57,302 nucleotides of DNA from Loktanella sp. (GTDB taxonomy: Bacteria; Pseudomonadota; Alphaproteobacteria; Rhodobacterales; Rhodobacteraceae): positions 1 through 57,302 of the forward strand of contig JAGXIQ010000135.1 of the NCBI GenBank assembly GCA_024635625.1, given 5' to 3'. A program made the position numbers and the translations under genes. This document shows, in pieces, positions 40,722-49,148 of this stretch (the first letter of the stretch is position 1; every line of letters begins with the position of its first letter). Under the pieces are notes generated by a model. It was not told the origin of the DNA. It ran no database searches and saw only the letters and a program-made list of their open reading frames with translations.

Positions 40722-43700
40722 TTAGGATTCGCTGTCGTCGCCGATGTAGTTGGAGCTGAACGAGCCGCCGACGACATTCATGTCGACGCTGTTGCCCAGT
40801 ACGTTGGCACCCATGATGATGTCCTGATTGAAGGCAGAAACATCAACCTGAGCCGCCGCAGAGGCGTAGGATTCACCGGTCACGTAACCGTCGTCCCCGT
40901 TTGCCGAACCCCAGGATCCAGCATTGCCACCCGCGCCGCCGTCGCCATTCACGGCCGAGCCACCGGCGCCGCCCATGACGTCACCCGCAGTGACAGCACC
41001 ACCTTCGGCCATGCCACCCGCAGCCATGCCGGATGCACCAGACGCTGCAGTGATCGCACCGCTTGCGCCGCCCATGCCGCCATCTGACATCACGTCGCCG
41101 CTGGCCATGCCTTCAGAGGCAGAGGTTGCCATATTGCCGACGTCACCGCCTGCACCGGTCGACACGTCAGTGTCGTTGTCGGTCATGGACTCTGCCAGTG
41201 CCTCGGCTGCGATGTCCGACAGACCGCCGTAGCCGCCATCGCCATCTGCAAAGCCTTCGGCATTGCCGCTGGCATCCGAGGCGTTGGTTGATCCGGCGTC
41301 GCCACCGTCACCAGAGGCCGCATCGCTTGTGGCCGAGCCGTCCGTAGACGTCTGTGCATCAAGAGATCCGTCCGTGTCGGACCCGCCACCAGAGGCGGTA
41401 GAGGTACCTTCGCCACTGGCATCGGCATCCGCGTCGTTGCTTGCGTTGCCTGCAGCACCCGCACCAGAAGTGGTGGTGGCCGCTGCGTCGCCTTGCGCCG
41501 AGGCATCGTCGTCGGCATTCGCCATCGCCTCTGCACCGGCACCGGTGGTTCCGGTATTGGTCGCCATACCCGCAATGTCATTGGTCACGGGGCCAGAGGC
41601 CGCGGTCCCTGCACCGCCTTCGCCAGACTGGGTATCCCCGGTCATGTCGACGTCGGTCATCGCGTCGTTGTCGGTCGAGCCAAGCGCACCTGCACCGCTT
41701 TGAGATGCGGTGCTACCACTTGCGGTCGCATCTGCATCGTCATCGGTCGCTGCGTCGGACGTTCCGCTGGCACCGGACATTGCGGCCGCATCGGCGCGAC
41801 CCGTGGTGTCCTGCGTCGCAGCGCCGGCATCACCATTGGCATCGCCGCCAGCCCCACCGTCATTGTCCGCAGTTGCCATGCCCTGCGAGATGGCATCGTT
41901 GTCAGCTTGACCTGCTGCACCCGCGCCACTTTCAGAGTCGGTTCCGGCTGTGCCGTTCGTGTTGGCATCGTTGTCAGATGCCGCAACGCCGCCACCCGCA
42001 GCCCCGCTTGTCCCGGTGTTGCCCGAGGTTGCGTTGACGTCGGTGTTGGCGTTTCCGGCATCGCCGTTGGCGTTACCGCCCGCGCCGCTGTCGTTGTCCG
42101 CAGTTGCGGTCCCATCGGCAGACGCTGCGAAATCGGCAGTACCGGCCCCGGCATCACCGCCGTCCGAGTCGGTCGAGCCGTTCGCGTTCGTGTTGGCGTC
42201 GTCGTCGGACATGCCGTCACCGGCGTTGCCCGCCCCAGCCATGCCACCAGCAGATGCGTCACTCGTGCCGTCGGTGGTTGCACCGCCGCCCGTTGTGTTC
42301 GCATTGCCTGCATCGCCAGCGTCACCGCCCGCGTCGGCCGTTCCTTGACCAGTTCCAGCACCAGATGTGGCGTTACCGTTACCGGCGTCGCCTGCGTTTC
42401 CACTTGCGCCACCATTACCGCTGGTGCCGCCGTTGCCGCCGCTGGCGTCGGCATCGCCCGAGGTTACTGCGTTCTCGTCGCCGTGATGGTTCTCGGCTTC
42501 GCTTTCGGCGTCGTCGCCACCTGTGCCGCCTGATCCACCTGCGCCGGCATCGCCGCCTGCAGCTGCATCACCTGCGTCACCACCGGTGCCGTACGCACCT
42601 GATGCGCCAAGGCCCATTTGACCTGCACCGGAGTTATTATTGCCTCCGTTGCCAGCGTCGCTGCCAACGTCAGTATCGACATCGCTGTCCACTGCGCTGT
42701 CAGCGGTGTTCGCTGTGCCGCCTCCGGTGCCGTTCCCACCCGAGCTTTCACTTGCGGTGTCGGCGTCGCCGTCGGTGCTGACATCACCTGCGATGTCGCC
42801 GCTGGCGCCACCCGTGGCAGCCCCGCTGGTGTTGGCCGCACCATCGGCGCTGGCCTGACCTGCTGCATCACCGGCATCACCACCGTCGCCTTCGGCTTCG
42901 CTTTCGGCTTCGCCGTTGGCTAGATTACCGGACATTTGACCAAGCGATCCGCTGGTTCCGCCTGCGCCCGCGCTGTCACCGGCCGTGTCGCCGTCAGAGG
43001 TATTTGCGACGTCGCCGTCGATGTTACCACCATCGCCGCCCGCGGCATTTCCTGCCGTCGTCGCATCGCCGTCGCGGCTTGCATCGCCAGCGCCGTTACC
43101 AGCGTTACCAGCGTCGCCAGAGGCTTCGCTTTCGGCCTCGCCATCAGCGTTAGAGAAGGCGATTGCACCGCTGTCGCCCGTGTCGCCACTGGTTGACTGC
43201 GCATCGCTGTCGGTCGCCGCGTCGCTGGTTACATCGACGTCACCGTCGATCGCACCACCGGCACCGCCAACTGCATTGCCTGCGCTGTCGGACGAGCCTG
43301 TGGAGTCCATCGTGCTGTCAGCGTCACCGCTGTCACCACCACCAGCGAGCGCTGCTGTCAGCGTATCAGTGTCGGACGCGTTATCCGCCGCCTGATCTTG
43401 TGCACCGCCGGCACCACCTGTGGCAGAGCTGTCGCTGTCGGTCGCCGCGTCATTGGCGTTGTCGACGGCGGTGTCATTCGCACCACCCGCACCGCCTGTA
43501 GCCTCGGCACCCGACATGGTTCCGGCAAGACCGCCGCCCTGTGCTGTGCTGTCGGCTGCGCCGCCAGCAGCGCCCTTGGCGTCTGTGGAATTGTCGCTGT
43601 CCGTCAGGCTGGCTTGTAGTGCGCCAGATGATGCGTCGCCGCCACCGCCCGACGTATCATTGGAGCTGACGTCGGAGTCGTTGTCAGTAGACGAGTTGTT

Positions 43701-44861
43701 GTCGGAGTCGGACGTGCCGCCCGCGCCGCCTTCACCGTCGGCTGTCACATCGGACGCGGCATTACTTGCGCCACCGTTGCTAGAGTCGTTGTTGCCGCCA
43801 CTGCCGCTATCGCCATCAGCGAATGCGCCAGACAGGCCGCCCAGTGCCGTGTGGCCCAAAGCTTCGGAGCCGCCAGTTGCGCCGCCGTCGCCGGAGGCAC
43901 CGTCTACATTACCGGTATTACCCGTTTCACCGCCCATCGCAGATGTCGCACCGCCAGACGTATGGCCACCTGCGGCCTCTCCGCCATTGGCCCGCGCATC
44001 ATTGCCACCGGACGCGCCGTTGGAATCGACGGCGATGCCTTCGGACGCTGTCGCGGTGCCACCTGATGCATCACCGTTGTTGGTGAACGTACCATCGTTG
44101 GACACTTCGGCGTGGTCGATCTTGTCGGTGTCACCCAGCGAATTGGACTGGTTGTTCACCACAGCGGCGTCGTTGCCGGCCCCGGTCAGTGAATTGTTCA
44201 GGAAGTCGCCCAGATCGATGTCGTTACCTGGATCGTAGTTCACATTTCCGCCGGCCATCACGATATCGCCGACCGTCGAATTTTCAAGGTCAAAGTCAGC
44301 GAAGTCGTCATCTGTCGGCTCGTAGCCATCGAGATTCATCGACAATTCAGCGCTTACGTCCACGTCTACATCGGTGGAGCTGGTCACATCTGCTTCGGAA
44401 TCAGATGTTACGTCCGAGGACACATCAGAGCTGGAGTCGGAACTTGAGTCCGAAGAACTGTCGTTCTCGGACGAGGATGCCGAATCGTTGGTGTTGCTGT
44501 TGCTGTTATCGTTGGATCCTTGGGAAGACGCGGTGCTACCCGAGTCCGATGCAGAGCCTGATTGAGCCGCACCGTTAGCGTTGCCGTTGCCATTACCGGT
44601 CCCGGTCCCGGTGCCGTTCGCAGCCGCAGTTGCATCCGCATTACCGTTCCCGTCGCCAGTTCCTGTCCCGGCACCTGTACCCGCGCTAGTAGAGTCGCTG
44701 GACGTGTCGGAGGAGTTTTCGTTCTGGTTCGCGTTGTCGTTCGTATTCTCATCGACATTGGTGTTGTCGTTGGAGTTGGTATTGCTGTTCGTGTTGTCGT
44801 CATGATCCCGAGAGCCACCAGAGCCGTCGGAGAAATCAAAGATGTTATTACGCTTTGCCAT
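40722..44861 (-). CDS. Giant low-complexity acidic protein, likely type I secretion substrate
   Basis: I do not recognise a family for this 1379-residue protein. It is made almost entirely of Gly, Ala, Asp, Ser, Asn and Thr, with no Cys, almost no Lys, Arg or aromatic residues, and no Sec signal. Residues 1-170 are Ser/Asn/Asp/Thr-rich. A less biased patch (about 175-255) contains VNNQSNSLGDTDKIDHAEV. The long body has degenerate repeats, such as GEAESEASGD/GEAESEAEGD near 577 and 650, and two units of about 79 residues starting near 923 and 1002 (ATADNDSGAGGNANGDAG, ATADNDGGAGGDANGDAG). The C-terminus (about 1325-1379) regains hydrophobic residues and GANVLGN, as expected of a C-terminal export signal. 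No canonical RTX nonapeptides are visible. Confidence 0.8.
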   Translation of the reverse strand: MAKRNNIFDFSDGSGGSRDHDDNTNSNTNSNDNTNVDENTNDNANQNENSSDTSSDSTSAGTGAGTGTGDGNGNADATAAANGTGTGTGNGNGNANGAAQSGSASDSGSTASSQGSNDNSNSNTNDSASSSENDSSSDSSSDSSSDVSSDVTSDSEADVTSSTDVDVDVSAELSMNLDGYEPTDDDFADFDLENSTVGDIVMAGGNVNYDPGNDIDLGDFLNNSLTGAGNDAAVVNNQSNSLGDTDKIDHAEVSNDGTFTNNGDASGGTATASEGIAVDSNGASGGNDARANGGEAAGGHTSGGATSAMGGETGNTGNVDGASGDGGATGGSEALGHTALGGLSGAFADGDSGSGGNNDSSNGGASNAASDVTADGEGGAGGTSDSDNNSSTDNDSDVSSNDTSGGGGDASSGALQASLTDSDNSTDAKGAAGGAADSTAQGGGLAGTMSGAEATGGAGGANDTAVDNANDAATDSDSSATGGAGGAQDQAADNASDTDTLTAALAGGGDSGDADSTMDSTGSSDSAGNAVGGAGGAIDGDVDVTSDAATDSDAQSTSGDTGDSGAIAFSNADGEAESEASGDAGNAGNGAGDASRDGDATTAGNAAGGDGGNIDGDVANTSDGDTAGDSAGAGGTSGSLGQMSGNLANGEAESEAEGDGGDAGDAAGQASADGAANTSGAATGGASGDIAGDVSTDGDADTASESSGGNGTGGGTANTADSAVDSDVDTDVGSDAGNGGNNNSGAGQMGLGASGAYGTGGDAGDAAAGGDAGAGGSGGTGGDDAESEAENHHGDENAVTSGDADASGGNGGTSGNGGASGNAGDAGNGNATSGAGTGQGTADAGGDAGDAGNANTTGGGATTDGTSDASAGGMAGAGNAGDGMSDDDANTNANGSTDSDGGDAGAGTADFAASADGTATADNDSGAGGNANGDAGNANTDVNATSGNTGTSGAAGGGVAASDNDANTNGTAGTDSESGAGAAGQADNDAISQGMATADNDGGAGGDANGDAGAATQDTTGRADAAAMSGASGTSDAATDDDADATASGSTASQSGAGALGSTDNDAMTDVDMTGDTQSGEGGAGTAASGPVTNDIAGMATNTGTTGAGAEAMANADDDASAQGDAAATTTSGAGAAGNASNDADADASGEGTSTASGGGSDTDGSLDAQTSTDGSATSDAASGDGGDAGSTNASDASGNAEGFADGDGGYGGLSDIAAEALAESMTDNDTDVSTGAGGDVGNMATSASEGMASGDVMSDGGMGGASGAITAASGASGMAAGGMAEGGAVTAGDVMGGAGGSAVNGDGGAGGNAGSWGSANGDDGYVTGESYASAAAQVDVSAFNQDIIMGANVLGNSVDMNVVGGSFSSNYIGDDSES

Positions 44862-45535
44862 TGTTCAATTCTTTCGATTTCGAACCGCATCGCACCGCCA
44901 GTTTATCTAAAGCGGTCACCGTCACGGTTGGTTTGAATAATTTTGAATGGGTGTCCCAAAACGGCGCGCACGCTGCCGATTTGTGACTGATCGCGGTATT
45001 TATGATTTCTGTTTCTTGATGCTCCCCCGTTGCACAAAATTTGGTCGGTACAGCGTCAGAGCGTGCGGCCATTGCAGGGTCAAAAGCGTTGCGCGTGGCA
45101 GTGCGCACAGTGATTGGCCCGGTGTCACACTTTGACGTTTTGTGAGATCAAGGCTGGCCGTTTAAAATGCTTTGCGAAATTAGCAATTCGGCTAGTCGGC
45201 TAGGACTTTTTTGCGTATCTATTTGTTTTTAAATATAAAAAACAGCCATATTTTTGGGCGAAGGCCCAGTGCGTGGCGGGGGCTATACGCCCTAACACAT
45301 TTTGGAATCGGCGGATAACCGCCTGTTTTCCCAGAATTACACATGGTCGCCTGCTTGGCGGTTCAGGCCCGACGGGCCAAAAGGCGTAAATCGAAACCAC
45401 CTTAAGGCTGAGTCCGATCCATCTAGATCGGTTGAAGGGTGAAGAATCATCCATTCAACTGAACAGAATATCCAATGTCTGAATTTCCTACCAAGCAACA
45501 GGTTCATATTGTTGGGACATTCTAGGGGGGTTACG
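44862..45535. promoter_or_regulatory. Long divergent control region, giant-protein operon / luxR
   Basis: These 674 bp separate the giant-protein gene from the LuxR gene and contain no convincing gene. An AT-rich tract (about 45203-45252) lies near the middle. Three short hairpins follow: GGCGG-ATAA-CCGCC (45310-45323), GGCCC-GAC-GGGCC (45366-45378) and CCGATC/GATCGG (45414-45431). The length is unusual for this compact window and suggests complex control or a small RNA. Confidence 0.5.
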
Positions 45536-46276
45536 ATGCAATTTCGTATGAGTTCTAATGGTCCAATTCCGGGATCAGGTCCTACGGTTTTACTGGTCGG
45601 AAGTCCGGCGCGATTTTCTGATCGCTTGCTGTCCATTTTTGCGGACGAGTTTGCTGATCATCAGTTTGTTCGGGTCAACCGGATTACTGATCTGGGGCGT
45701 GCGTCCACGTCACTGGATGGTGTGGAGGTGCTGGTTTTCGATGAATCCTATATCGGAGCGATGCTGGCAGAGCCGCGCAAGTACCTTGATTTGGCGAGCG
45801 GCGCGCAAATCGCGATCGCCTTTTCCCATGTTTCCGTGGCAGCGCGCTTTCTGGCGGCGCGCAATTGCCATCCGGGACTAGAGGGGGTTGGCCTGTTGCC
45901 ACTGAATGCGCAGATTGAGGTTTGGATTTCAGTCATGCGCCTGCTGATCTGCGGCCATGTCTATTTACCCCAAGCCCTAATGGGGGATTTTCCCGCCAGC
46001 GACGACCGGACAGCGCCGACCGCAACAATGGCGGATGATGAAAATAGCAATCTTCACAATCTGACGCCACGAGAGTGGGAGGTGTTAAGGCTGGTGGCCA
46101 CGGGCCGCCAGAACAAGGTAATCGCTAATGAACTGACGTTGTCAGAGCATACAGTGAAGCTTCATATTCATAATGTGCTGAGAAAGCTGGGACTGTCCAA
46201 CCGGACACTTGCCACACGCTGGTATCATCAGATTGGGGCCGCTGTGGCCGTAGGCGAGATGCAACATCGTGGGTAA
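45536..46276 (+). CDS. LuxR-family regulator with degenerate receiver domain (CsgD-like layout)
   Basis: This 246-residue regulator starts at ATG 45536 after a GGGGGG-type ribosome site. The C-terminal LuxR helix-turn-helix is intact (LTPREWEVLRLVATGRQNKVIANELTLSEHTVKLHIHNVLRKLGL). The N-terminal half has receiver-like strands (VLLVGSPARFSDRLLSIF, VEVLVFDESYIGAML), but the acidic pair that binds Mg at the first strand is replaced by VGS, so ordinary phosphorylation is unlikely. This layout recalls CsgD and VpsT, regulators of biofilm matrix genes. Its position opposite the secretion operon makes control of that operon the best guess. Confidence 0.85.
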   Translation: MQFRMSSNGPIPGSGPTVLLVGSPARFSDRLLSIFADEFADHQFVRVNRITDLGRASTSLDGVEVLVFDESYIGAMLAEPRKYLDLASGAQIAIAFSHVSVAARFLAARNCHPGLEGVGLLPLNAQIEVWISVMRLLICGHVYLPQALMGDFPASDDRTAPTATMADDENSNLHNLTPREWEVLRLVATGRQNKVIANELTLSEHTVKLHIHNVLRKLGLSNRTLATRWYHQIGAAVAVGEMQHRG

Positions 46277-46769
46277 TGTGGACACGGAAGTTTCGCTTGA
46301 CCGGCTTCTGATGTTGGTTGGGCGTATCAACTATGTCTGGACGAATACTGAAAGTTTGCTGATCCATTTGATCGCGGGGCTGGCCCGGATCGACAAAGAA
46401 CGCGCGGTCGTTGTTTATCTGACGCTGAATACAGCGCGTGCGCGGGTGGATTTGGTAGAGCGGTTGTCAAAGCTGGATGACGTCCCGGCGGAACAGCGCG
46501 ATGCAATCCTTGATGTGACGGGGCGGATGCTGAAAGTGGGCGCGCTGCGCAATCGTTTGAATCACAGCATCTACGCGTTCGACCCCGAAAGCGGGCAGGC
46601 GAGGACGATCCTGATGCGGATTTCAGACCGTAAAAACAGTCTGAAGATGGGTCGCAACGACATGATCGATCTTGCTGCGATTGCAGAGATTGAAAACAAC
46701 ATCGCAATGATTGGCGATATCAATCGCGATATTTGGAAAATCATTCGCACGTTTGGCTATCCAAACTGA
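46269..46769 (+). CDS. Conserved-looking helical protein, function unknown
   Basis: I do not recognise this 166-residue protein. It starts at GTG 46269 within the end of the luxR gene, or at a second GTG at 46278, so the two are translationally linked. The sequence appears mostly alpha-helical, with no signal peptide or membrane segment. Notable stretches are INYVWTNTESLLIHLIAG, TLNTARARVDLVERLSKL and ALRNRLNHSIYAF. The RNxLNH pattern resembles small helical proteins with conserved His/Asn, but no function follows from that. Coupling to luxR suggests an accessory or signalling role. Confidence 0.65.
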   Translation: MGNVDTEVSLDRLLMLVGRINYVWTNTESLLIHLIAGLARIDKERAVVVYLTLNTARARVDLVERLSKLDDVPAEQRDAILDVTGRMLKVGALRNRLNHSIYAFDPESGQARTILMRISDRKNSLKMGRNDMIDLAAIAEIENNIAMIGDINRDIWKIIRTFGYPN

Positions 46770-46801
46770 TGCGGCCCCGACAAGAAGCGGCAGTTTGCGG
46801 C

Positions 46802-47275
46802 CTACTGGTTCGCAGGTAGGGCCAAGCTGCGTGAACGAAGCATAATCCGCATATAGCTAAGGCCTGTGGCTGTTGACTGGCAGGCCGCTTTTTGGGCGCC
46901 GATCTGTTCGCCGGTCAGGTCAGAGGCGGCCTTGGACAGCGCCTCTATCTTGTCGCATTGCAGCATATTGGCGAGCAGGTCGTATTGGGTTTCGATCCGG
47001 GCGACGGCAGTCAGGGTGTCGTCCGGCTGGCTGGCGATTGCATCCATCTGTGTTGTGATGCCTTCGGACCATCCGCTTTGCGTCTGACCGTAGCAGACCG
47101 TTGCAACGGAAGGGGCTGCTTGCAGGTCGGTCATGCAATCCTGTTGTGCTGCGTCAATACAGGTTGTGGGATCGGTCTTTGCCAAAAAGCAGGATTTTGC
47201 TGCGGGTAAATCTACTGCTGCTGCCGCTGCATTGCCGAGGCATACAAAAACCACGATGGCTGAAATGCGTGTCAT
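46802..47275 (-). CDS. Periplasmic LprI-like (DUF1311-type) protein
   Basis: This 157-residue protein starts at ATG 47275 (MTRISAIVVFVCLG). The signal peptide ends near AAAAAVDLPAA. The mature part has a cysteine pattern (SCFLAKTDPTTCIDAAQQDCMTD, then VCYGQTQSGWSEGITTQMDAI) that resembles the lysozyme-inhibitor LprI/DUF1311 fold. Frames further upstream would run across the divergent dehydratase promoter and are not supported. It shares an 81-bp divergent promoter region containing a GGTATACC operator, so it may be co-regulated with sugar-acid use. Confidence 0.72.
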   Translation of the reverse strand: MTRISAIVVFVCLGNAAAAAVDLPAAKSCFLAKTDPTTCIDAAQQDCMTDLQAAPSVATVCYGQTQSGWSEGITTQMDAIASQPDDTLTAVARIETQYDLLANMLQCDKIEALSKAASDLTGEQIGAQKAACQSTATGLSYMRIMLRSRSLALPANQ

Positions 47276-47301
47276 ACGATGTCCCCCGGTATTTCGCTTG
47301 C

Positions 47302-47317
47302 ATTTGGTATACCAAAT
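47302..47317. promoter_or_regulatory. GntR-type operator upstream of the dehydratase
   Basis: ATTTGGTATACCAAAT is a perfect 16-bp palindrome between the LprI-like gene and the IlvD/Edd dehydratase, 40-55 nt before the dehydratase start. It shares the GGTATACC core with five other promoter sites. Confidence 0.78.
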
Positions 47318-47356
47318 TGTCAGCCTGCGGCAAGAGGCGAGCGGGAGGCCAACAAT

Positions 47357-49138
47357 ATGACAGACACGCGGGCGAACAAGCGGTTCCGGTCGCAGGAGTG
47401 GTTCGATAATCCGAACAACCCCGGCATGACGGCGCTGTATCTTGAGAAATATCAGAATGGCACGTTCAGTGCGGAAGAGTTGCAAGCAGAGCGGCCGATC
47501 ATCGGGATTGCGCAGACCGGCAGCGACCTTGCGCCATGCAACAAGATCCATGTCTTTCTGATCGACCGTATCAAGGCAGGTATCCGCGACGGCGGCGGGA
47601 TTCCGATGGAATTTCCAGTGCACCCGATACAGGAAACCGGCAAGCGCCCGACGGCGGCGCTGGATCGCAACCTTGCATATCTGTCGCTGGTCGAGGTGCT
47701 GCACGGCTATCCGATCGACGGGGTCGTGCTGACAACTGGTTGTGACAAGACAACGCCAGCGATGCTGATGGGGGCGGCGACCGTCGACCTGCCTGCTATT
47801 GCCCTAAACGGCGGACCGATGCTGGATGGCTGGTGGAAAGGCAAACGCGCTGGATCTGGCACGATTATCTGGGAAAGCCGTCGCCTGCTGGCCGAGGGCA
47901 AGATCGACTATGCAGAGTTTATGAAGCGGGCCTGTGCGTCGGCCCCGTCTTTGGGTCATTGCAATACGATGGGCACGGCGTCGACCATGAACGCGATGGC
48001 AGAGGCTTTGGGGATGACCCTGACGGGTTCGTCTGCGATTCCCGCACCGTTCCGCGAGCGCATGAACATGGCTTATGAGACTGGCAAGCGGATCGTGCAG
48101 ATGGTGCTGGACGATCTAAAGCCGTCGGAAATTTTAACGCGGGAGGCGTTTGAAAACGCCATCGTCGTAAACACCGCGATTGGCGGGTCCACCAATGCGC
48201 CGCCGCATTTGGCCGCGATTGCGCGCCATGCCGGGGTGCAGTTGGACGTGAAGGATTGGGAAACCGTTGGTTTCGACGCGCCGCTGCTGGTGAATATGCA
48301 GCCAGCGGGCGAATATCTGGGCGAGAGCTTTTTCCGCGCGGGTGGTGTGCCCGCGGTGATGGGTGAACTTGCCAAGGCCGGGATGCTGCACATGGGGGTG
48401 ATGACGGCCTCTGGTGCTACGATGGGCGATAATCTGGCGGGGGTCGAAAGCGAGGATCTGGACGTCATTCGGCCTGTCAGTGATCCGATGCGGACGAAAG
48501 CTGGATTTCTCGTACTATCGGGTAATCTTTTCGATAGCGCGTTGATGAAGACCTCTGTGATATCGCCCGACTTTCGAGAGCGCTATCTGTCGACGCCGGG
48601 GCAGGAGGGGATTTTCGAAGGGCGGGCCGTCGTGTTCGAGGGTCCAGAAGATTACCACGACCGCATCAACGATCCCGATTTGGGGATCGACGCAGAGACG
48701 GTGCTGTTTATCCGTGGCGTTGGTTGCGTAGGGTATCCGGGCAGCGCCGAAGTGGTGAATATGCAGCCGCCTGACGCGCTGATCCGGGCGGGGATCAACC
48801 ATCTGCCCACCGTGGGCGATGGTCGGCAATCGGGAACATCGGAAAGTCCGTCGATCCTGAACGCCTCGCCAGAGTCGGTCGTCGGTGGCGGCCTTGCGTT
48901 GTTGCAAACTGGCGACATGGTGCGATTGAACCTCAATGAAAGCCGTCTGGACGCGCTGGTGCCAGAGGCCGAATGGGCGCAGCGGCGCAGCGATTGGGTT
49001 GCTCCGGATATTCATAACCAGACGCCATGGCAGGAAATATATCGTCGGCACGTGGGCCAGTTGGCGCAGGGCGGCTGTCTGGAACTGGCGACGGCCTATC
49101 AGCGGATCGCCCATGATCTGCCGCGTGATAATCACTAA
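47357..49138 (+). CDS. IlvD/Edd-family sugar-acid dehydratase
   Basis: This 593-residue dehydratase starts at ATG 47357 after GGGAGG. It should be an Fe-S enzyme converting an aldonic acid to a 2-keto-3-deoxy acid. Cluster and metal motifs are PIIGIAQTGSDLAPCN, LTTGCDKTTPAM and LGHCNTMGTASTMN. C-terminal landmarks are FLVLSGNLFDSALMK, GCVGYPGSAEV and SGTSESPSILNASPE. The GIAQTGSDLAPCN form is typical of the arabinonate/xylonate dehydratase branch rather than of true IlvD. Two SDR genes follow. The 2-keto-3-deoxy product would suit the BDH2-like SDR and FAH hydrolase at 10-17 kb, which share its operator. Confidence 0.88.
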   Translation: MTDTRANKRFRSQEWFDNPNNPGMTALYLEKYQNGTFSAEELQAERPIIGIAQTGSDLAPCNKIHVFLIDRIKAGIRDGGGIPMEFPVHPIQETGKRPTAALDRNLAYLSLVEVLHGYPIDGVVLTTGCDKTTPAMLMGAATVDLPAIALNGGPMLDGWWKGKRAGSGTIIWESRRLLAEGKIDYAEFMKRACASAPSLGHCNTMGTASTMNAMAEALGMTLTGSSAIPAPFRERMNMAYETGKRIVQMVLDDLKPSEILTREAFENAIVVNTAIGGSTNAPPHLAAIARHAGVQLDVKDWETVGFDAPLLVNMQPAGEYLGESFFRAGGVPAVMGELAKAGMLHMGVMTASGATMGDNLAGVESEDLDVIRPVSDPMRTKAGFLVLSGNLFDSALMKTSVISPDFRERYLSTPGQEGIFEGRAVVFEGPEDYHDRINDPDLGIDAETVLFIRGVGCVGYPGSAEVVNMQPPDALIRAGINHLPTVGDGRQSGTSESPSILNASPESVVGGGLALLQTGDMVRLNLNESRLDALVPEAEWAQRRSDWVAPDIHNQTPWQEIYRRHVGQLAQGGCLELATAYQRIAHDLPRDNH

Positions 49139-49148
49139 GGGGAACAAC

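Noticed and set aside
41000..44300. RTX (calcium-binding nonapeptide) repeats in the giant protein
   Set aside because: Gly- and Asp-rich stretches are present, but the regular GGxGxDxLx spacing with a hydrophobic residue every ninth position is not seen.
40722..44861. Repetitive DNA that could be mistaken for a CRISPR array or satellite
   Set aside because: Repeats are degenerate, in frame and coding; there are no identical direct repeats with unique spacers and no cas genes.
40924..44936. Many long plus-strand frames opposite the giant low-complexity gene
   Set aside because: The repetitive Gly/Ala/Asp/Ser codons lack stops in several frames on both strands, so long antisense frames are expected. 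Only the minus-strand frame has a start, a composition boundary at both ends and an operon context.
45200..45454. 84-codon minus-strand frame in the luxR upstream region
   Set aside because: No ribosome site, no family resemblance, and it lies in an AT-rich control region with hairpins.
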